DNA from: Candidatus Goldiibacteriota bacterium HGW-Goldbacteria-1 | Lineage (GTDB): Bacteria > Oederibacteriota > PGYV01 | Length of the DNA stretch: 64,000 nt | Assembly: GCA_002839855.1 (NCBI GenBank) | Contig: PGYV01000006.1 | Location: 115,811-179,810 of the forward strand | Direction of reading: 5' to 3' | Shown: one piece after another, positions 27,909-36,852 of the stretch | Numbering within the stretch: the first letter of the stretch is position 1 | How the letters are laid out: each line of letters opens with the position of its first letter | Notes under the pieces: generated by a model | Database searches by the model: none | Told to the model about the DNA's origin: nothing | Seen by the model: only the letters and a program-made list of their open reading frames with translations | Made by a program: the position numbers and the translations under genes

Positions 27909-28910
27909 ATGAAGCCCTTTTTTATTTCATGCGCCGCAATACTATTTTTTTTTGCCGCAGGATGCACCCCAAAAGACACTTTTGAAAAACAGTTAAACAG
28001 CGTGCTTCCGCCGCCCGGCACGTCAGATTTTGACCTTAGCATAACCCTTCTGGAAATATCACGCCTTTTTGACCCGAAATCTGACACCGCCCTTATGAAT
28101 AACGAACTGCAGAAAATGGCTGATAAAATTAAACAGCAGATAGGCGACGAGGCAAATGATGAAATAATAGTTGAAACTTTCAACAGGTATATCTTTGAAA
28201 CTGAAACTTTCAAATACAATAAAAAGGTAATTGATTTTCTGGACAACAACAAACCCCTGACACCCGAAGAATGGCTTGAAATACGTTTGATGAACAAAGT
28301 AATTTCAAGAAGGGACGGCGTCTGCTCCGAACTTTCCTATATCACCCTTATGCTTGGCGAAAAAACCGGGCTTCCCATATGCGTGATAGGCGTTCCGGGC
28401 CACGTTTACGCAAGGTACCAGCCCGAAGGAAAAAGTCCGATCAATATAGAAGCCACAAGCAGCGGCAGGGAATACTATGATTACCAGGACAAGTATAATC
28501 CCGTCTGCCGCGGCGAATCCGAGTATTACGGAAAATGCATGGATAAAAGGGAAGCGGTGGGGCTGTATCTTGGAATAATAGGCGGTGTTATCCGCGATAT
28601 GAAGGACTATAAAAAATCAGATTTATTATTCAAAAAAGCGCTGGAACTTTGCCCCAAAAATCCCGGATTTTACTGGGATAACGCGGAAATACATTGGCGC
28701 GTAAAGGATTACGAAGGGGCAATCATCCTTATAGAAAAAGCGCTGGAAATTGACCCTGAAAGTTCCGCCCTTAACGCTTTTGCGGGCTGGCTTTATAAAT
28801 CAATTAACCGGACTATGAAAGCCGAAGAATACCTTGAAAAAGCGCTGCGTATAGACCCCAATGACCGTTTTGCGGCAGACAACCTTGAAGAATTAAAGAA
28901 AGCAAGATAG
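27909..28910 (+). CDS. Lipoprotein with transglutaminase-like (SirB1-type) domain and TPRs
   Basis: 333 aa; lipobox FAAGC (Cys19). The middle (about 95-200) is a transglutaminase-like core: the nucleophile Cys in RRDGVCSELSYITLMLGEKTGLPICVIGVPGHVYARY, with the His in GHVY and an acidic/Asn partner in NIEATSSG. Two to three TPR units follow (LLFKKALELCPKNPGFYWDNAE, GAIILIEKALEIDPESS). The same head-plus-TPR design is seen on a larger scale in the protein at 31497. Immediately downstream of the SpoIID gene, so likely in the same operon. Molecular role unknown. Confidence 0.8.
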   Translation: MKPFFISCAAILFFFAAGCTPKDTFEKQLNSVLPPPGTSDFDLSITLLEISRLFDPKSDTALMNNELQKMADKIKQQIGDEANDEIIVETFNRYIFETETFKYNKKVIDFLDNNKPLTPEEWLEIRLMNKVISRRDGVCSELSYITLMLGEKTGLPICVIGVPGHVYARYQPEGKSPINIEATSSGREYYDYQDKYNPVCRGESEYYGKCMDKREAVGLYLGIIGGVIRDMKDYKKSDLLFKKALELCPKNPGFYWDNAEIHWRVKDYEGAIILIEKALEIDPESSALNAFAGWLYKSINRTMKAEEYLEKALRIDPNDRFAADNLEELKKAR

Positions 28911-29087
28911 CATACCATATTATTAAAATCATTTGCTATTACGCCCTTTATCTGCTATATTTAATCTGTAAGAAGAAGGTAGAAGTGGAAAAGAACCGGA
29001 AACAGAAAGTGCAACAGATACCGCTTTAGCACAGAAATTGCTTTGGCAGCAGAAGTTGCAGCAGAAACAGGTTCTGTTCAGCTTTTA

Positions 29088-29123
29088 CCCGGGCTTGCTA
29101 AACTTGCAGCCCGGGCTTTTTTT
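29088..29123 (+). terminator. Terminator of the LysM-SpoIID-TPR operon
   Basis: CCCGGGCT (29088-29095) and AGCCCGGG (29108-29115) form a strong stem, followed by seven Ts. Confidence 0.88.
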
Positions 29124-29140
29124 ATAATATACGTCTTAAA

Positions 29141-29174
29141 AGAGACGCTTTATTACGCGTCTCTATTTTTTTTT
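29141..29174 (+). terminator. Second tandem terminator before typA
   Basis: AGAGACGC and GCGTCTCT (8 bp, 8-nt loop), then a nine-T tract. Together with the one at 29088 it insulates typA. Confidence 0.85.
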
Positions 29175-29206
29175 AGACCATTCTAATATGGCAGGAAGGT
29201 AATCAT

Positions 29207-31024
29207 ATGAACAGAATCAAGAATATCGCAATTATCGCGCACGTTGACCACGGAAAAACCACGCTTGTTGACTGTATTTTAAGGCAGGCGGGTGTATTTA
29301 AATCACATCAAAAAGTTGAAGAACGCGTTATGGACAGCAATGACCTTGAACGCGAAAGGGGTATTACCATATTTTCAAAGAACGCGGCTTACACTTACCG
29401 CGGTTACAAAGTAAATATCGTGGATACGCCGGGACACGCTGACTTTGGCAGCGAAGTCCAGCGAATCCTTTCAATGGTAGATTCCGTGCTTCTTGTGGTT
29501 GACGCCTTTGAAGGCACTATGCCGCAGACAAAATACGTCCTGAAAAAATCCCTTGAACTTGGCCTTATGCCTATCGTTATAATAAATAAGATAGACCGCT
29601 TAAATTCAGAACCTGATGAAGTCTTAAACCAGGTGTTTGACCTTTTTGTGGAATTAAACGCGGCCGACCACCAGCTTGATTTTCCGGTAATTTACGCTTC
29701 CGGCAGGGACGGTTATGCAAAACTTCACCTTAAAGACGAATCAAAAGACATGATACCGCTTCTGGATATGATTATTGACCACGTGGCAAATACATCCGGC
29801 GACAGGACAAAACCATTTCAGTTTTTAACATCCGCCATCAGCTATGATAATTATATCGGCAAAATAGGCACAGGAAAAATTCACAACGGTTCTGTTAGAA
29901 CCGGAGACAATGTAACCCTTATAAAAAAAGACGGTAAATTTGAAAATTACAGAATTACAAAAATTCTCACTTACGAAGGCATTAACAGGGTTGAACTTAA
30001 AGAAGCATTTGCGGGCGACATTGTATCGCTTGCGGGCATGGATTCAATTGACGTGGGCGAAACCGTAACAGACCCCGAACACCGCGACGACCTGCCTTCA
30101 ATTGACATTGACAAGCCGACGGTTGCCATGACCTTTATGGTAAACAATTCGCCTTTTGCGGGGCGCGAAGGCAAATTTGTAACCTCAAGAAATATCTGGG
30201 ACCGGCTTATGAAAGAACTTCAGACCAACGTGGGTATAATAGTTGAAGCTACAGATTCGCCGGACTCTTTTCTTGTAAAGGGCAGGGGCGAACTTCAGCT
30301 TTCAATCCTGATAGAAAATATGAGGCGTGAAGGTTTTGAACTTCAGGTTTCAAAACCGCAGGTTATTTTCCGCCAGATAGACGGCGAGAAATGCGAACCT
30401 ATAGAACACGCCATAATTGACGTGGACGCGGCTTTTGTAGGCGTGGTCATGGAAAAACTTGGAATAAGAAAAGGGGAACTTATCAATATGGTTCCCGGCA
30501 AAGACGGCTATACAAGGCTTGAATTCCACGTTCCCACAAGGGGGCTTTTGGGATTCAGGAATGAATTCATGACCGAAACCCGCGGCACAGGAATCCTTAA
30601 CCACAGTTTTCATGATTACGGCCCTTATAAAGGCGATGTTCCCACAAGAAATAAAGGCGTTCTTATTGTCCTTGAAGACGGTGTTTCCGTTGCTTATTCT
30701 CTTGATAAGCTTAAAGACAGGGGCGCGTTCTTCATCGCTCCCGTAACTGAAGTTTACGCGGGCATGATAGCGGGGGAAAATTCCCGTGAAAGCGACATGA
30801 TAATTAACGTTTGCAAAGGCAAGAAACTTACCAATATGCGCGCTTCCGGAACAGATGACGCCATTAACCTGGAACCGCCGCGCAAATTCAGCCTGGAACA
30901 GGCTATGGAATATATAGCCGACGACGAACTGCTTGAAATCACCCCCGTTAACATCAGGATGAGGAAAAAAATCCTTGACCCGACAAAAAGGAAAAGGACA
31001 GAAATAGCGGCAGGGAATGATTAA
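29207..31024 (+). CDS. typA: Ribosome-associated GTPase TypA/BipA
   Basis: Translational GTPase (EF-G-like) needed for ribosome assembly and stress growth. 605 aa, standard length. G motifs: G1 AHVDHGKTTL (about 11-20), G2 ERERGITI, G3 DTPGHADFG, G4 NKIDR. BipA-specific C-terminal features are GLLGFRNEFMTETRGTGI, HDYGPYKGDVPTRNKGVL, and NVCKGKKLTNMRASGTDDA. Start ATG behind GGAAGG. A strong terminator pair precedes it, so it is probably a separate unit. Confidence 0.96.
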   Translation: MNRIKNIAIIAHVDHGKTTLVDCILRQAGVFKSHQKVEERVMDSNDLERERGITIFSKNAAYTYRGYKVNIVDTPGHADFGSEVQRILSMVDSVLLVVDAFEGTMPQTKYVLKKSLELGLMPIVIINKIDRLNSEPDEVLNQVFDLFVELNAADHQLDFPVIYASGRDGYAKLHLKDESKDMIPLLDMIIDHVANTSGDRTKPFQFLTSAISYDNYIGKIGTGKIHNGSVRTGDNVTLIKKDGKFENYRITKILTYEGINRVELKEAFAGDIVSLAGMDSIDVGETVTDPEHRDDLPSIDIDKPTVAMTFMVNNSPFAGREGKFVTSRNIWDRLMKELQTNVGIIVEATDSPDSFLVKGRGELQLSILIENMRREGFELQVSKPQVIFRQIDGEKCEPIEHAIIDVDAAFVGVVMEKLGIRKGELINMVPGKDGYTRLEFHVPTRGLLGFRNEFMTETRGTGILNHSFHDYGPYKGDVPTRNKGVLIVLEDGVSVAYSLDKLKDRGAFFIAPVTEVYAGMIAGENSRESDMIINVCKGKKLTNMRASGTDDAINLEPPRKFSLEQAMEYIADDELLEITPVNIRMRKKILDPTKRKRTEIAAGND

Positions 31025-31062
31025 ACACAGAGGGACAGATGCACGGATGCACAGAGGGACAG
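31025..31062. repeat. Dispersed repeat family C, copy 1
   Basis: Two AGAGGGACAG boxes about 26 bp apart around GCACGGATGC. A diverged relative of the 38-bp units at 31361 (inverted) and 56661. Confidence 0.5.
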
Positions 31063-31129
31063 TTTAAACCTCTTGCAATAAAAGACGCTGGTCTTTAGCC
31101 CTCAAGTTTCTGCATTATTTATCTTGCTC

Positions 31130-31156
31130 TGGTAGCCGCGTCCTTTTAGGGCGCGT
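31130..31156. repeat. Dispersed palindromic repeat family A, copy 1
   Basis: TGGTAGCCGCG followed by a CGCG...CGCG palindrome centred on TTTTAG, then a run of Ts. It could end transcription from typA. Confidence 0.65.
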
Positions 31157-31180
31157 TTTTTTGATTTGGTTATATCGCAG

Positions 31181-31208
31181 TGGTAGACGCGGGTCTTTAG
31201 CCCGCGCG
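31181..31208. repeat. Dispersed palindromic repeat family A, copy 2
   Basis: TGGTAGACGCGGGTCTTTAG, completed by CCCGCG. The stem is CGCGGG/CCCGCG and a T-run follows. Nearly identical to 56775 and, inverted, to 61629. Confidence 0.75.
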
Positions 31209-31250
31209 TTTTTTTGAATTTAATGTTTATCTTTTAAATCAATAAATCAA

Positions 31251-31283
31251 CTGCCGCACCCTGAAGGGTGCGCCTACCAGAAC
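31251..31283. repeat. Dispersed palindromic repeat family A, copy 3 (inverted)
   Basis: GCACCCTGAAGGGTGC palindrome flanked by CCTACCAGAAC, the reverse complement of the family head TGGTAGG. Copy 8 at 56870 has the same tail. Confidence 0.75.
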
Positions 31284-31360
31284 AAAACCAAACCTTCCCT
31301 ATAAGAAATAATTGTGTCATCAGTTATAATACGCAGATTAACAATCTATGGTTTAGCTTT

Positions 31361-31399
31361 CTTCCGTCCCTCCGTGCATCCGACCATCCGTCCCTCAGC
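31361..31399. repeat. Dispersed repeat family C, copy 2 (inverted)
   Basis: The reverse complement reads GAGGGACGGATGGTCGGAT and continues into a second GAGGGACGG box. It matches 56661-56698 with only a few changes. Confidence 0.7.
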
Positions 31400-31473
31400 A
31401 CTTCTTATATTTCCCCTTTAATTCTTCCCGTTATTCCTATATAATAAAATAAATTAGACGGGGAGAAAACATA

Positions 31474-31500
31474 ATGATAAAAAAGGCTGATACACAATGA
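31474..31500 (+). CDS. Eight-codon leader ORF coupled to the TPR gene
   Basis: ATG 31474, with GGGGAGAA eight to nine bases upstream, reads MIKKADTQ and stops at TGA 31498-31500, which overlaps the ATG of the TPR gene (ATGA). The good ribosome site belongs to this mini-frame, while the large gene has only a poor AGG at a long distance. Translational coupling or re-initiation is therefore likely. The peptide itself probably has no function. Confidence 0.45.
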   Translation: MIKKADTQ

Positions 31501-34500
31501 AACTTTCAGACGACTTTCTGAACCGTTTCCAGTCTGTCTTTCCTCCGGATAAGCACTCTTTTGAATTTGAAAATTCAGTTTTTGGCCTGTCCTCACTTAT
31601 TGAACCCAAAAATAACGAAACAGAAGCCCGCGCCTCACTGCGCGCGATGTCCACAGAACTTCGAAAAAAAATATCCGGCGACCCGATTCCAAAAGAAAAA
31701 ATACAGATATTTAATTCCGTCTTTTTTGGCGAATGGGGATTTAAATGCGACCCAAAAGCGGATGACTTTTTCGCGGGTAAAATAAAAAAAGAAAACTTTA
31801 ACCATTCATATGAATTGTATGAATACCTTTCCATTCCGGCCGTATTAAAAAAGAAAACAGGCATTTCCTGCACTATAGGGCTTATCTACCTTATGCTCGC
31901 GGAATCTCTTTACATTCCGGTTTATGGCGTGGTCTCTACCGTTCACTTTATGCTGCGCTATGACGACGGCAATACAAAATTTGACATCAATATTATGGAT
32001 AACGGCGTGCTGCGGGATTCACCAAGGGCGGTAAGGGACGAAATCATTTACGGCAAAACTCTTGAACATTACCACAGCGCCGGCATTTTTCTTACCAAAA
32101 TCGCCAGGCTTCTTGAAGCTGAAAACCTTCACGAGCAGGCCGCCCCGCTTTTAAAAAGGTCCATTGAAATCAATCCCGACCTTGCCGAAACACATTACAT
32201 AATGGGGCATTCAGCTTATATGCAGAATAATCCGGCTTTGGCGGAAGAAAAATTTAAAAAAGCGGTGGATATAAATCCGATATACGCCGAAGCATATTTC
32301 TCGCTTGGTGTTGTCTGTTATAAAACCGGTAAAAAGGACGAAGCCATATCATGGTTTAAGAAAGCCACGGGCATCAGGCCGGACTTCGCGGAAGCCCATT
32401 ACATAATGGGAATGATTCACGCTTCCGAAAAAAGAATAGAGGACGCAAAAGAACATTATGCCGAAACTCTTGAACTAAATCCGTCACATACCGACGCTTT
32501 CTACAAGCTGGGGCTTTTATATTATTCAGAGAGGGATATGGCGCGGGCAGAGGCGGCGTTCAGCAAAATAACACAGATAAACCCCAATTACGCGCCCGCC
32601 TGGCTTAACCTTGGGCTTATTTATGAAGGCAAAAAACAGCCCGCCGAAGCGGAAAAATTCCTGCAAAAAGCCGTTGAACTTGCCCCCGAAAACCATACCT
32701 ATAAATTTTACCTGGGCAGGCTTTATTATGCGGCCGGCAATTATGGCGCGGGCGCGGAGTATTTTTCAAAAGCCGCCGAATCAAAAGAACTTCATGATAA
32801 AATTCATTTCCAGCTGGGCGCTTGCCTTTATTATTCCGGAAATGGAAAAGCGGCGGAAGAAGAGCTGAAAAACTGCCTTCACCACACCCCCTTAGACGTA
32901 AATGCTGTGCTAATACTGGCGGAAATTGCCGAAAAAACAAACAGGGATAATGAAGCGGAAAAATACATTGAACTTGTTTTAAAGACAGATCCCGAAAATA
33001 AAACAGCTTTATTTAAAGCCGCACTGATAAATTATAAAAAAGGAAAAAAAGACGACGCGGAAAAAAAACTTACCATACTTGTGGAAAAAGACCCGTCAAA
33101 TCATAATGCCCTGCAGCTTTTAGGTGATATATCCACCGAAAAAGGGGACTTTGAAAAAGCATCCGGATATTATACTTCAGGACTGAATGCATCCACGGAC
33201 TGCAGCGACTGCCATTACGGGCTTGCGCATTGCTGTAAAAATCTGAAAAAAGAGAATGATGCCATAATTCATCTTGAAGCCATTATAAAAAATAACACCG
33301 GATACAAAGACACAGCAATGCAGTTAAGCGCGCTTTACGCGCAGGCAGGAAGAAAAGAGGACAGTGAGAATATACTGAAAACCGCGATAAACTCTTCGGG
33401 CGGCGGGGCTGATATTCATTATAAAATGGGTATTATTCAAATGGAAAAAAACGAAACCGATAACGCGGAAAAGGAATTTCACGCGGCCCTTAATCTGGAT
33501 TCAAAACACGCCTTAAGCCACATATGCCTAGCAGAAATTTACTTAAACAGAAACAGGTTTGAAGATTCCCAAAAACACCTTGAACACGCCCTTAAAATCG
33601 CCCCTGCCGATTCCTTCATAAACTTTAAAGCCGCGCAGCTTCTTATGAAAGAAAATAATTATTCGCAGGCAGAACAACACCTTACAAAAACCATTTCCGC
33701 CGAACCTGCCAATTTGCAGGCGCGTTTTGACCTTTCGGTATGCCTAAAAAACATCGGCAAAACTGACAAAGCCGCGGAAATTCTTGAAAAACTTACGCGG
33801 GAAGCGCCGCTTGTGCCGCAGTACCACTCGTTTTTAGGCACTGTATTAATAGAAACCAATAACAACGCCGGCGCACTGAAAGCTTTTGAACAGGCCCTTG
33901 CACTTGCGCCTGATGACCCGCGGATGATTACCAACATTGCGGACTTAAGCTTTGCCGAAGGGCATTATGAAAACGCCGCCGAAAAGTATCAGATGCTTAT
34001 AAAAAAGAACCCGGATTTTATACCCGCATATACCGGGCTTGCAAAAGCCCTAAAAGGGCAGGGGCAGTTTCTGCAGGCGGCAGAAGCGCTTAACGGAGCG
34101 CTGAATTTCACAGAACAACGCATCCCTCTTTTAAAAGAGATTGCCGCCGCATATACATCCGCAGGCAAATATGACGATGCGGAACAGACATATATAAAAA
34201 TACTTCAGGAAGGCCCGGGCGAAACAAAATCCAGATTATCTTTGGCGACAGTATATTTTAACGAAAAAAAATACGCGCAGGCGCTTGAAAATTACGCCGC
34301 CTATCTTAACGCAAAACCCGACGACCTTAATGCCGGATTCAATTATGCCATATGCCTTCAGGAACTTAAAAAAACAGATGAAGCCATGGAATATTTTAAA
34401 AAATTAACAGAAAAAAATCCCGGCTTTGAAAAAGCATGCGCCGCCCTTGCTAAAATATCCCTTCGGCTTGCAAAATACGAAGACGCCGAAAACGCCGCAA

Positions 34501-34766
34501 AAAAAGCGGTTGAGATAAATAAAAATGACCCTATGCATCACTTTCTGCTTGCTCACATACTGCACGAACAGGTAAAATATATTCCCGCGGAAGAAGCTTA
34601 TAAAACCGCGGCCGCGCTTGCGCCAAAAAACGCTGAAATACTTTATGATTTCGGATTTTTATACCATGAACAGGGCAAATATAAAGAAGCGGAAAAAATT
34701 TTCAAGACAGTAATGGAGATTGACCCGTCATATCACGCAAAAATAGAAAGCAGGAAAAACAAATGA
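31497..34766 (+). CDS. Giant TPR protein with N-terminal transglutaminase-like domain
   Basis: 1089 aa, no signal peptide. Residues 1-200 are a SirB1-type transglutaminase-like domain: Cys about 124 in TGISCTIGLIYLMLAESL, His about 148 in STVHFMLRYDDG, Asp about 162 in KFDINIMDNG. The rest is a nearly unbroken run of more than twenty 34-residue TPR units (for example AETHYIMGHSAYMQNNPALA, LKRSIEINPDL, YAEAYFSLGVVCYKTGKKDEA). This makes a long superhelical scaffold. Its last base run ATGA overlaps the following WD40-like gene. A candidate -10 TATAAT lies at 31440. It probably scaffolds a complex; partners unknown. Confidence 0.85.
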   Translation: MKLSDDFLNRFQSVFPPDKHSFEFENSVFGLSSLIEPKNNETEARASLRAMSTELRKKISGDPIPKEKIQIFNSVFFGEWGFKCDPKADDFFAGKIKKENFNHSYELYEYLSIPAVLKKKTGISCTIGLIYLMLAESLYIPVYGVVSTVHFMLRYDDGNTKFDINIMDNGVLRDSPRAVRDEIIYGKTLEHYHSAGIFLTKIARLLEAENLHEQAAPLLKRSIEINPDLAETHYIMGHSAYMQNNPALAEEKFKKAVDINPIYAEAYFSLGVVCYKTGKKDEAISWFKKATGIRPDFAEAHYIMGMIHASEKRIEDAKEHYAETLELNPSHTDAFYKLGLLYYSERDMARAEAAFSKITQINPNYAPAWLNLGLIYEGKKQPAEAEKFLQKAVELAPENHTYKFYLGRLYYAAGNYGAGAEYFSKAAESKELHDKIHFQLGACLYYSGNGKAAEEELKNCLHHTPLDVNAVLILAEIAEKTNRDNEAEKYIELVLKTDPENKTALFKAALINYKKGKKDDAEKKLTILVEKDPSNHNALQLLGDISTEKGDFEKASGYYTSGLNASTDCSDCHYGLAHCCKNLKKENDAIIHLEAIIKNNTGYKDTAMQLSALYAQAGRKEDSENILKTAINSSGGGADIHYKMGIIQMEKNETDNAEKEFHAALNLDSKHALSHICLAEIYLNRNRFEDSQKHLEHALKIAPADSFINFKAAQLLMKENNYSQAEQHLTKTISAEPANLQARFDLSVCLKNIGKTDKAAEILEKLTREAPLVPQYHSFLGTVLIETNNNAGALKAFEQALALAPDDPRMITNIADLSFAEGHYENAAEKYQMLIKKNPDFIPAYTGLAKALKGQGQFLQAAEALNGALNFTEQRIPLLKEIAAAYTSAGKYDDAEQTYIKILQEGPGETKSRLSLATVYFNEKKYAQALENYAAYLNAKPDDLNAGFNYAICLQELKKTDEAMEYFKKLTEKNPGFEKACAALAKISLRLAKYEDAENAAKKAVEINKNDPMHHFLLAHILHEQVKYIPAEEAYKTAAALAPKNAEILYDFGFLYHEQGKYKEAEKIFKTVMEIDPSYHAKIESRKNK

Positions 34767-35860
34767 AATTGACAGCGCTTTTGTTAACATACTTTTTTAC
34801 ATCGGTAAATCTTTTTGCGGCGCCGCACTTTACGGCAGAACCGTTTAAAGACATGCGTTTCGCGATACTTCCGGCTTCATCCGTTGTTTTTCTGTCATCT
34901 GATAATGATATTGCGGCAGCTTACCTTGACGGTACCATACGGACACTTGACCTTAACGAAACAAAAGCCGTACTTAAAATGCCCGCAGGCAGCCCTATAT
35001 CCGCCATTGCGTATTCATTTAGTGCCAAAACACTTATTTCCGCGGACTATTCCGGCGCGGTGAAATTATGGGATATTTCAACCGGTAATATTATAAAAAG
35101 CCTGCAGCCGTCAGATACCATCGCCTTATCCTGCGCGGCCGGAAACGACGGCGCCTTATTTGCCGCAGCATCGTCCAACAAAACTTATATTTACACCTTT
35201 AATAACCACAACAAAATAAAAGAACTTTCTGCAGCGGCAAATACGGTTTACAGCAGGGTGGATTTTTCCGGCGATAAAAAAAGGTTTCTTACCGCATCAG
35301 GTAATATTATAGATATTTACGGTACAGCCAAAAGCACCGGCATTAAGAAAATGTTCATGCCGGGCAGTATTAACATAAAAAAAGAACGCTCTATAATACA
35401 CGGGCAGCCGGTAAATTCAGCGGTATTTTCAGCGGATTCTTCACTTATTGCCGCGGGCGGTAACAGCAATATTTTAAGCGTTTACAGGGCGGAAGACGGC
35501 CTTAAACTGTGGTCAGACGCCTCTTTTAGCGGCGGTGTCCGCGGCATTGCTTTTTCGCCGGGTTCAAAATACCTTGCGGCAGGGGACAGCAGCGGCAGGA
35601 TTATTTTTTATAATTCAAAAACCGGCACTAAACTGTCAGAATTTAACCTGCCATCCAAAGTTTACAGTATTGCTTTTTCTCCGTCAGGAAAGTTCTTTGC
35701 GGCAGGTATGGGCAGCGGCATTGTTAAAGTCTGGAAAACCCCCAAAGACGCTAAAAAGATTAAAATAGATTTTTCAGGATTAAAGACAGTCTTAATCTCC
35801 ATACTTGCCTCTTTAATCCTCTTATTCATTATATTCTTAAAACTTAGGTCAAAAAAATAA
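34763..35860 (+). CDS. Exported WD40-like beta-propeller protein with C-terminal membrane anchor
   Basis: 365 aa. Signal peptide (MKLTALLLTYFFTSVNLFA), then WD-type repeats, clear in AIAYSFSAKTLISADYSGAVKLWDISTGNII, AVFSADSSLIAAGGNSNILSVYRAEDGLKLW, GIAFSPGSKYLAAGDSSGRIIFYNSKTGTKL and SIAFSPSGKFFAAGMGSGIVKVWKT. A single membrane helix (about 340-360) ends the protein with a basic tail, so the propeller faces the periplasm. It overlaps the giant TPR gene by 4 bp. The two are co-expressed, although one is cytoplasmic and the other exported by prediction. Confidence 0.85.
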   Translation: MKLTALLLTYFFTSVNLFAAPHFTAEPFKDMRFAILPASSVVFLSSDNDIAAAYLDGTIRTLDLNETKAVLKMPAGSPISAIAYSFSAKTLISADYSGAVKLWDISTGNIIKSLQPSDTIALSCAAGNDGALFAAASSNKTYIYTFNNHNKIKELSAAANTVYSRVDFSGDKKRFLTASGNIIDIYGTAKSTGIKKMFMPGSINIKKERSIIHGQPVNSAVFSADSSLIAAGGNSNILSVYRAEDGLKLWSDASFSGGVRGIAFSPGSKYLAAGDSSGRIIFYNSKTGTKLSEFNLPSKVYSIAFSPSGKFFAAGMGSGIVKVWKTPKDAKKIKIDFSGLKTVLISILASLILLFIIFLKLRSKK

Positions 35861-35887
35861 TATGAAATTATTGATTTTATTAGTTTA

Positions 35888-35916
35888 TTTACAAAAAACA
35901 ATAAACATTATATAAT
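35888..35916 (+). promoter_or_regulatory. Sigma-70 promoter of the MORN-repeat gene
   Basis: TTTACA (35888-35893), 17-nt spacer, TATAAT (35911-35916), 26 bp before the start codon. Confidence 0.65.
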
Positions 35917-35942
35917 TATTGTTATAAATAACAGGGAGAGTT

Positions 35943-36479
35943 ATGGACCTTTTAACAACGACAGTACAGGCAAACATACAGCGTTTCTTTAAAAACGGCA
36001 GGCCGGTAGCCACCTGGCAATACAGCAGCGACGGCACAATTAAACGCGAAGGCGAAAAAATAAGCGGGGTTGCCCGCATGTACGGCGATAACGGCGCGCT
36101 TATGTCAGAAATGACCTATAAAAACAACAACTTAAACGGCCGTTTTTCCCTTTTTTCCGGCAGCGGTTTTCTGGAAGAAGAAGGGGAATTTAAAAACAAC
36201 GAACTTCACGGCAGCTATTCACAGTATTATCCCGCAGGTAAAATAAAACTTCAGGGTACTTATCATAATGGCATGAAGCACGGCATTTTCAGATTATTTT
36301 ATGAAACCGGTATAATGGAAGAAGAAGAATCATACAAAAACGGCGTGCTTGACGGCAATTACGTGTCGTTTTACCCCAACGGCGTAATAGAAACCGAAGC
36401 CGCCTATAAAAACGGCAAACTGACAAAAATTACCCAGTTTGACACCAACGGCGCAGTAAAAAAACAGGAAAAGTATTAG
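35943..36479 (+). CDS. MORN-repeat (YwqK-like) protein
   Basis: 178 aa made of about six MORN_2-type units of 22-24 residues: MYGDNGALMSEMTYKNNNLNG, LFSGSGFLEEEGEFKNNELHG, YYPAGKIKLQGTYHNGMKHG, FYETGIMEEEESYKNGVLDG, FYPNGVIETEAAYKNGKL. No signal peptide or membrane helix. Such proteins are often labelled antitoxin-like (YwqK), but no toxin is adjacent and the label carries little meaning here. ATG behind AGGGAGAG. Confidence 0.85.
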   Translation: MDLLTTTVQANIQRFFKNGRPVATWQYSSDGTIKREGEKISGVARMYGDNGALMSEMTYKNNNLNGRFSLFSGSGFLEEEGEFKNNELHGSYSQYYPAGKIKLQGTYHNGMKHGIFRLFYETGIMEEEESYKNGVLDGNYVSFYPNGVIETEAAYKNGKLTKITQFDTNGAVKKQEKY

Positions 36480-36852
36480 CACGGGAATCTCTTATCCCTC
36501 ATATATTTGAATGTAAAATCCGATTTTGGTGATATGTTGTCAGATGTTACGAAAAATAAAGACGTACAATTTACAATTAAAAATTATTTTCGTTGAGGAA
36601 AAAACAGGGGGCAGGTCTTGACTTGATACCTGATAAAATATTATTACATCTCTAAAACCGATAAAAAACTTAACAAACAAAAAAACAATTGGTAAACGCA
36701 TAAGACGTTCTGGCAAGTTTTAAAGAAAATAAAGCAAACATACGAAATAAAAAAACTGCCTGAAAAGATATATAAAAAAGAATTTGTCAGGTATCAAATC
36801 AAGACCTGACCCTGTTTTTAAAAAATAAAGTTCTATTAAAGGTGAATCTGAT
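36480..36852. other. Gene-free stretch, 373 bp
   Basis: Apart from the MITE-like element at 36600-36820, it holds about 120 bp of AT-rich sequence without recognisable features. Confidence 0.6.
36600..36820. mobile_element. MITE-like element, copy 1
   Basis: About 221 bp with terminal inverted repeats of roughly 30 bp: the left end has AGGTCTTGACTTGATACCTGA and the right end, reversed, AGGTCTTGATTTGATACCTGA. Both ends extend outward through ACAGGG and As. The interior is AT-rich with a degenerate open stretch of 37 codons ending at the right repeat. About 97% identical to copy 2 at 37626. The ends resemble those of elements moved by REP-associated/IS200-like Y1 transposases, which is inference. 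No transposase gene is in the window. Confidence 0.8.

Noticed and set aside
35943..36479. Calling the MORN-repeat gene an antitoxin
   Set aside because: The YwqK label is only a database habit; no toxin gene is adjacent.
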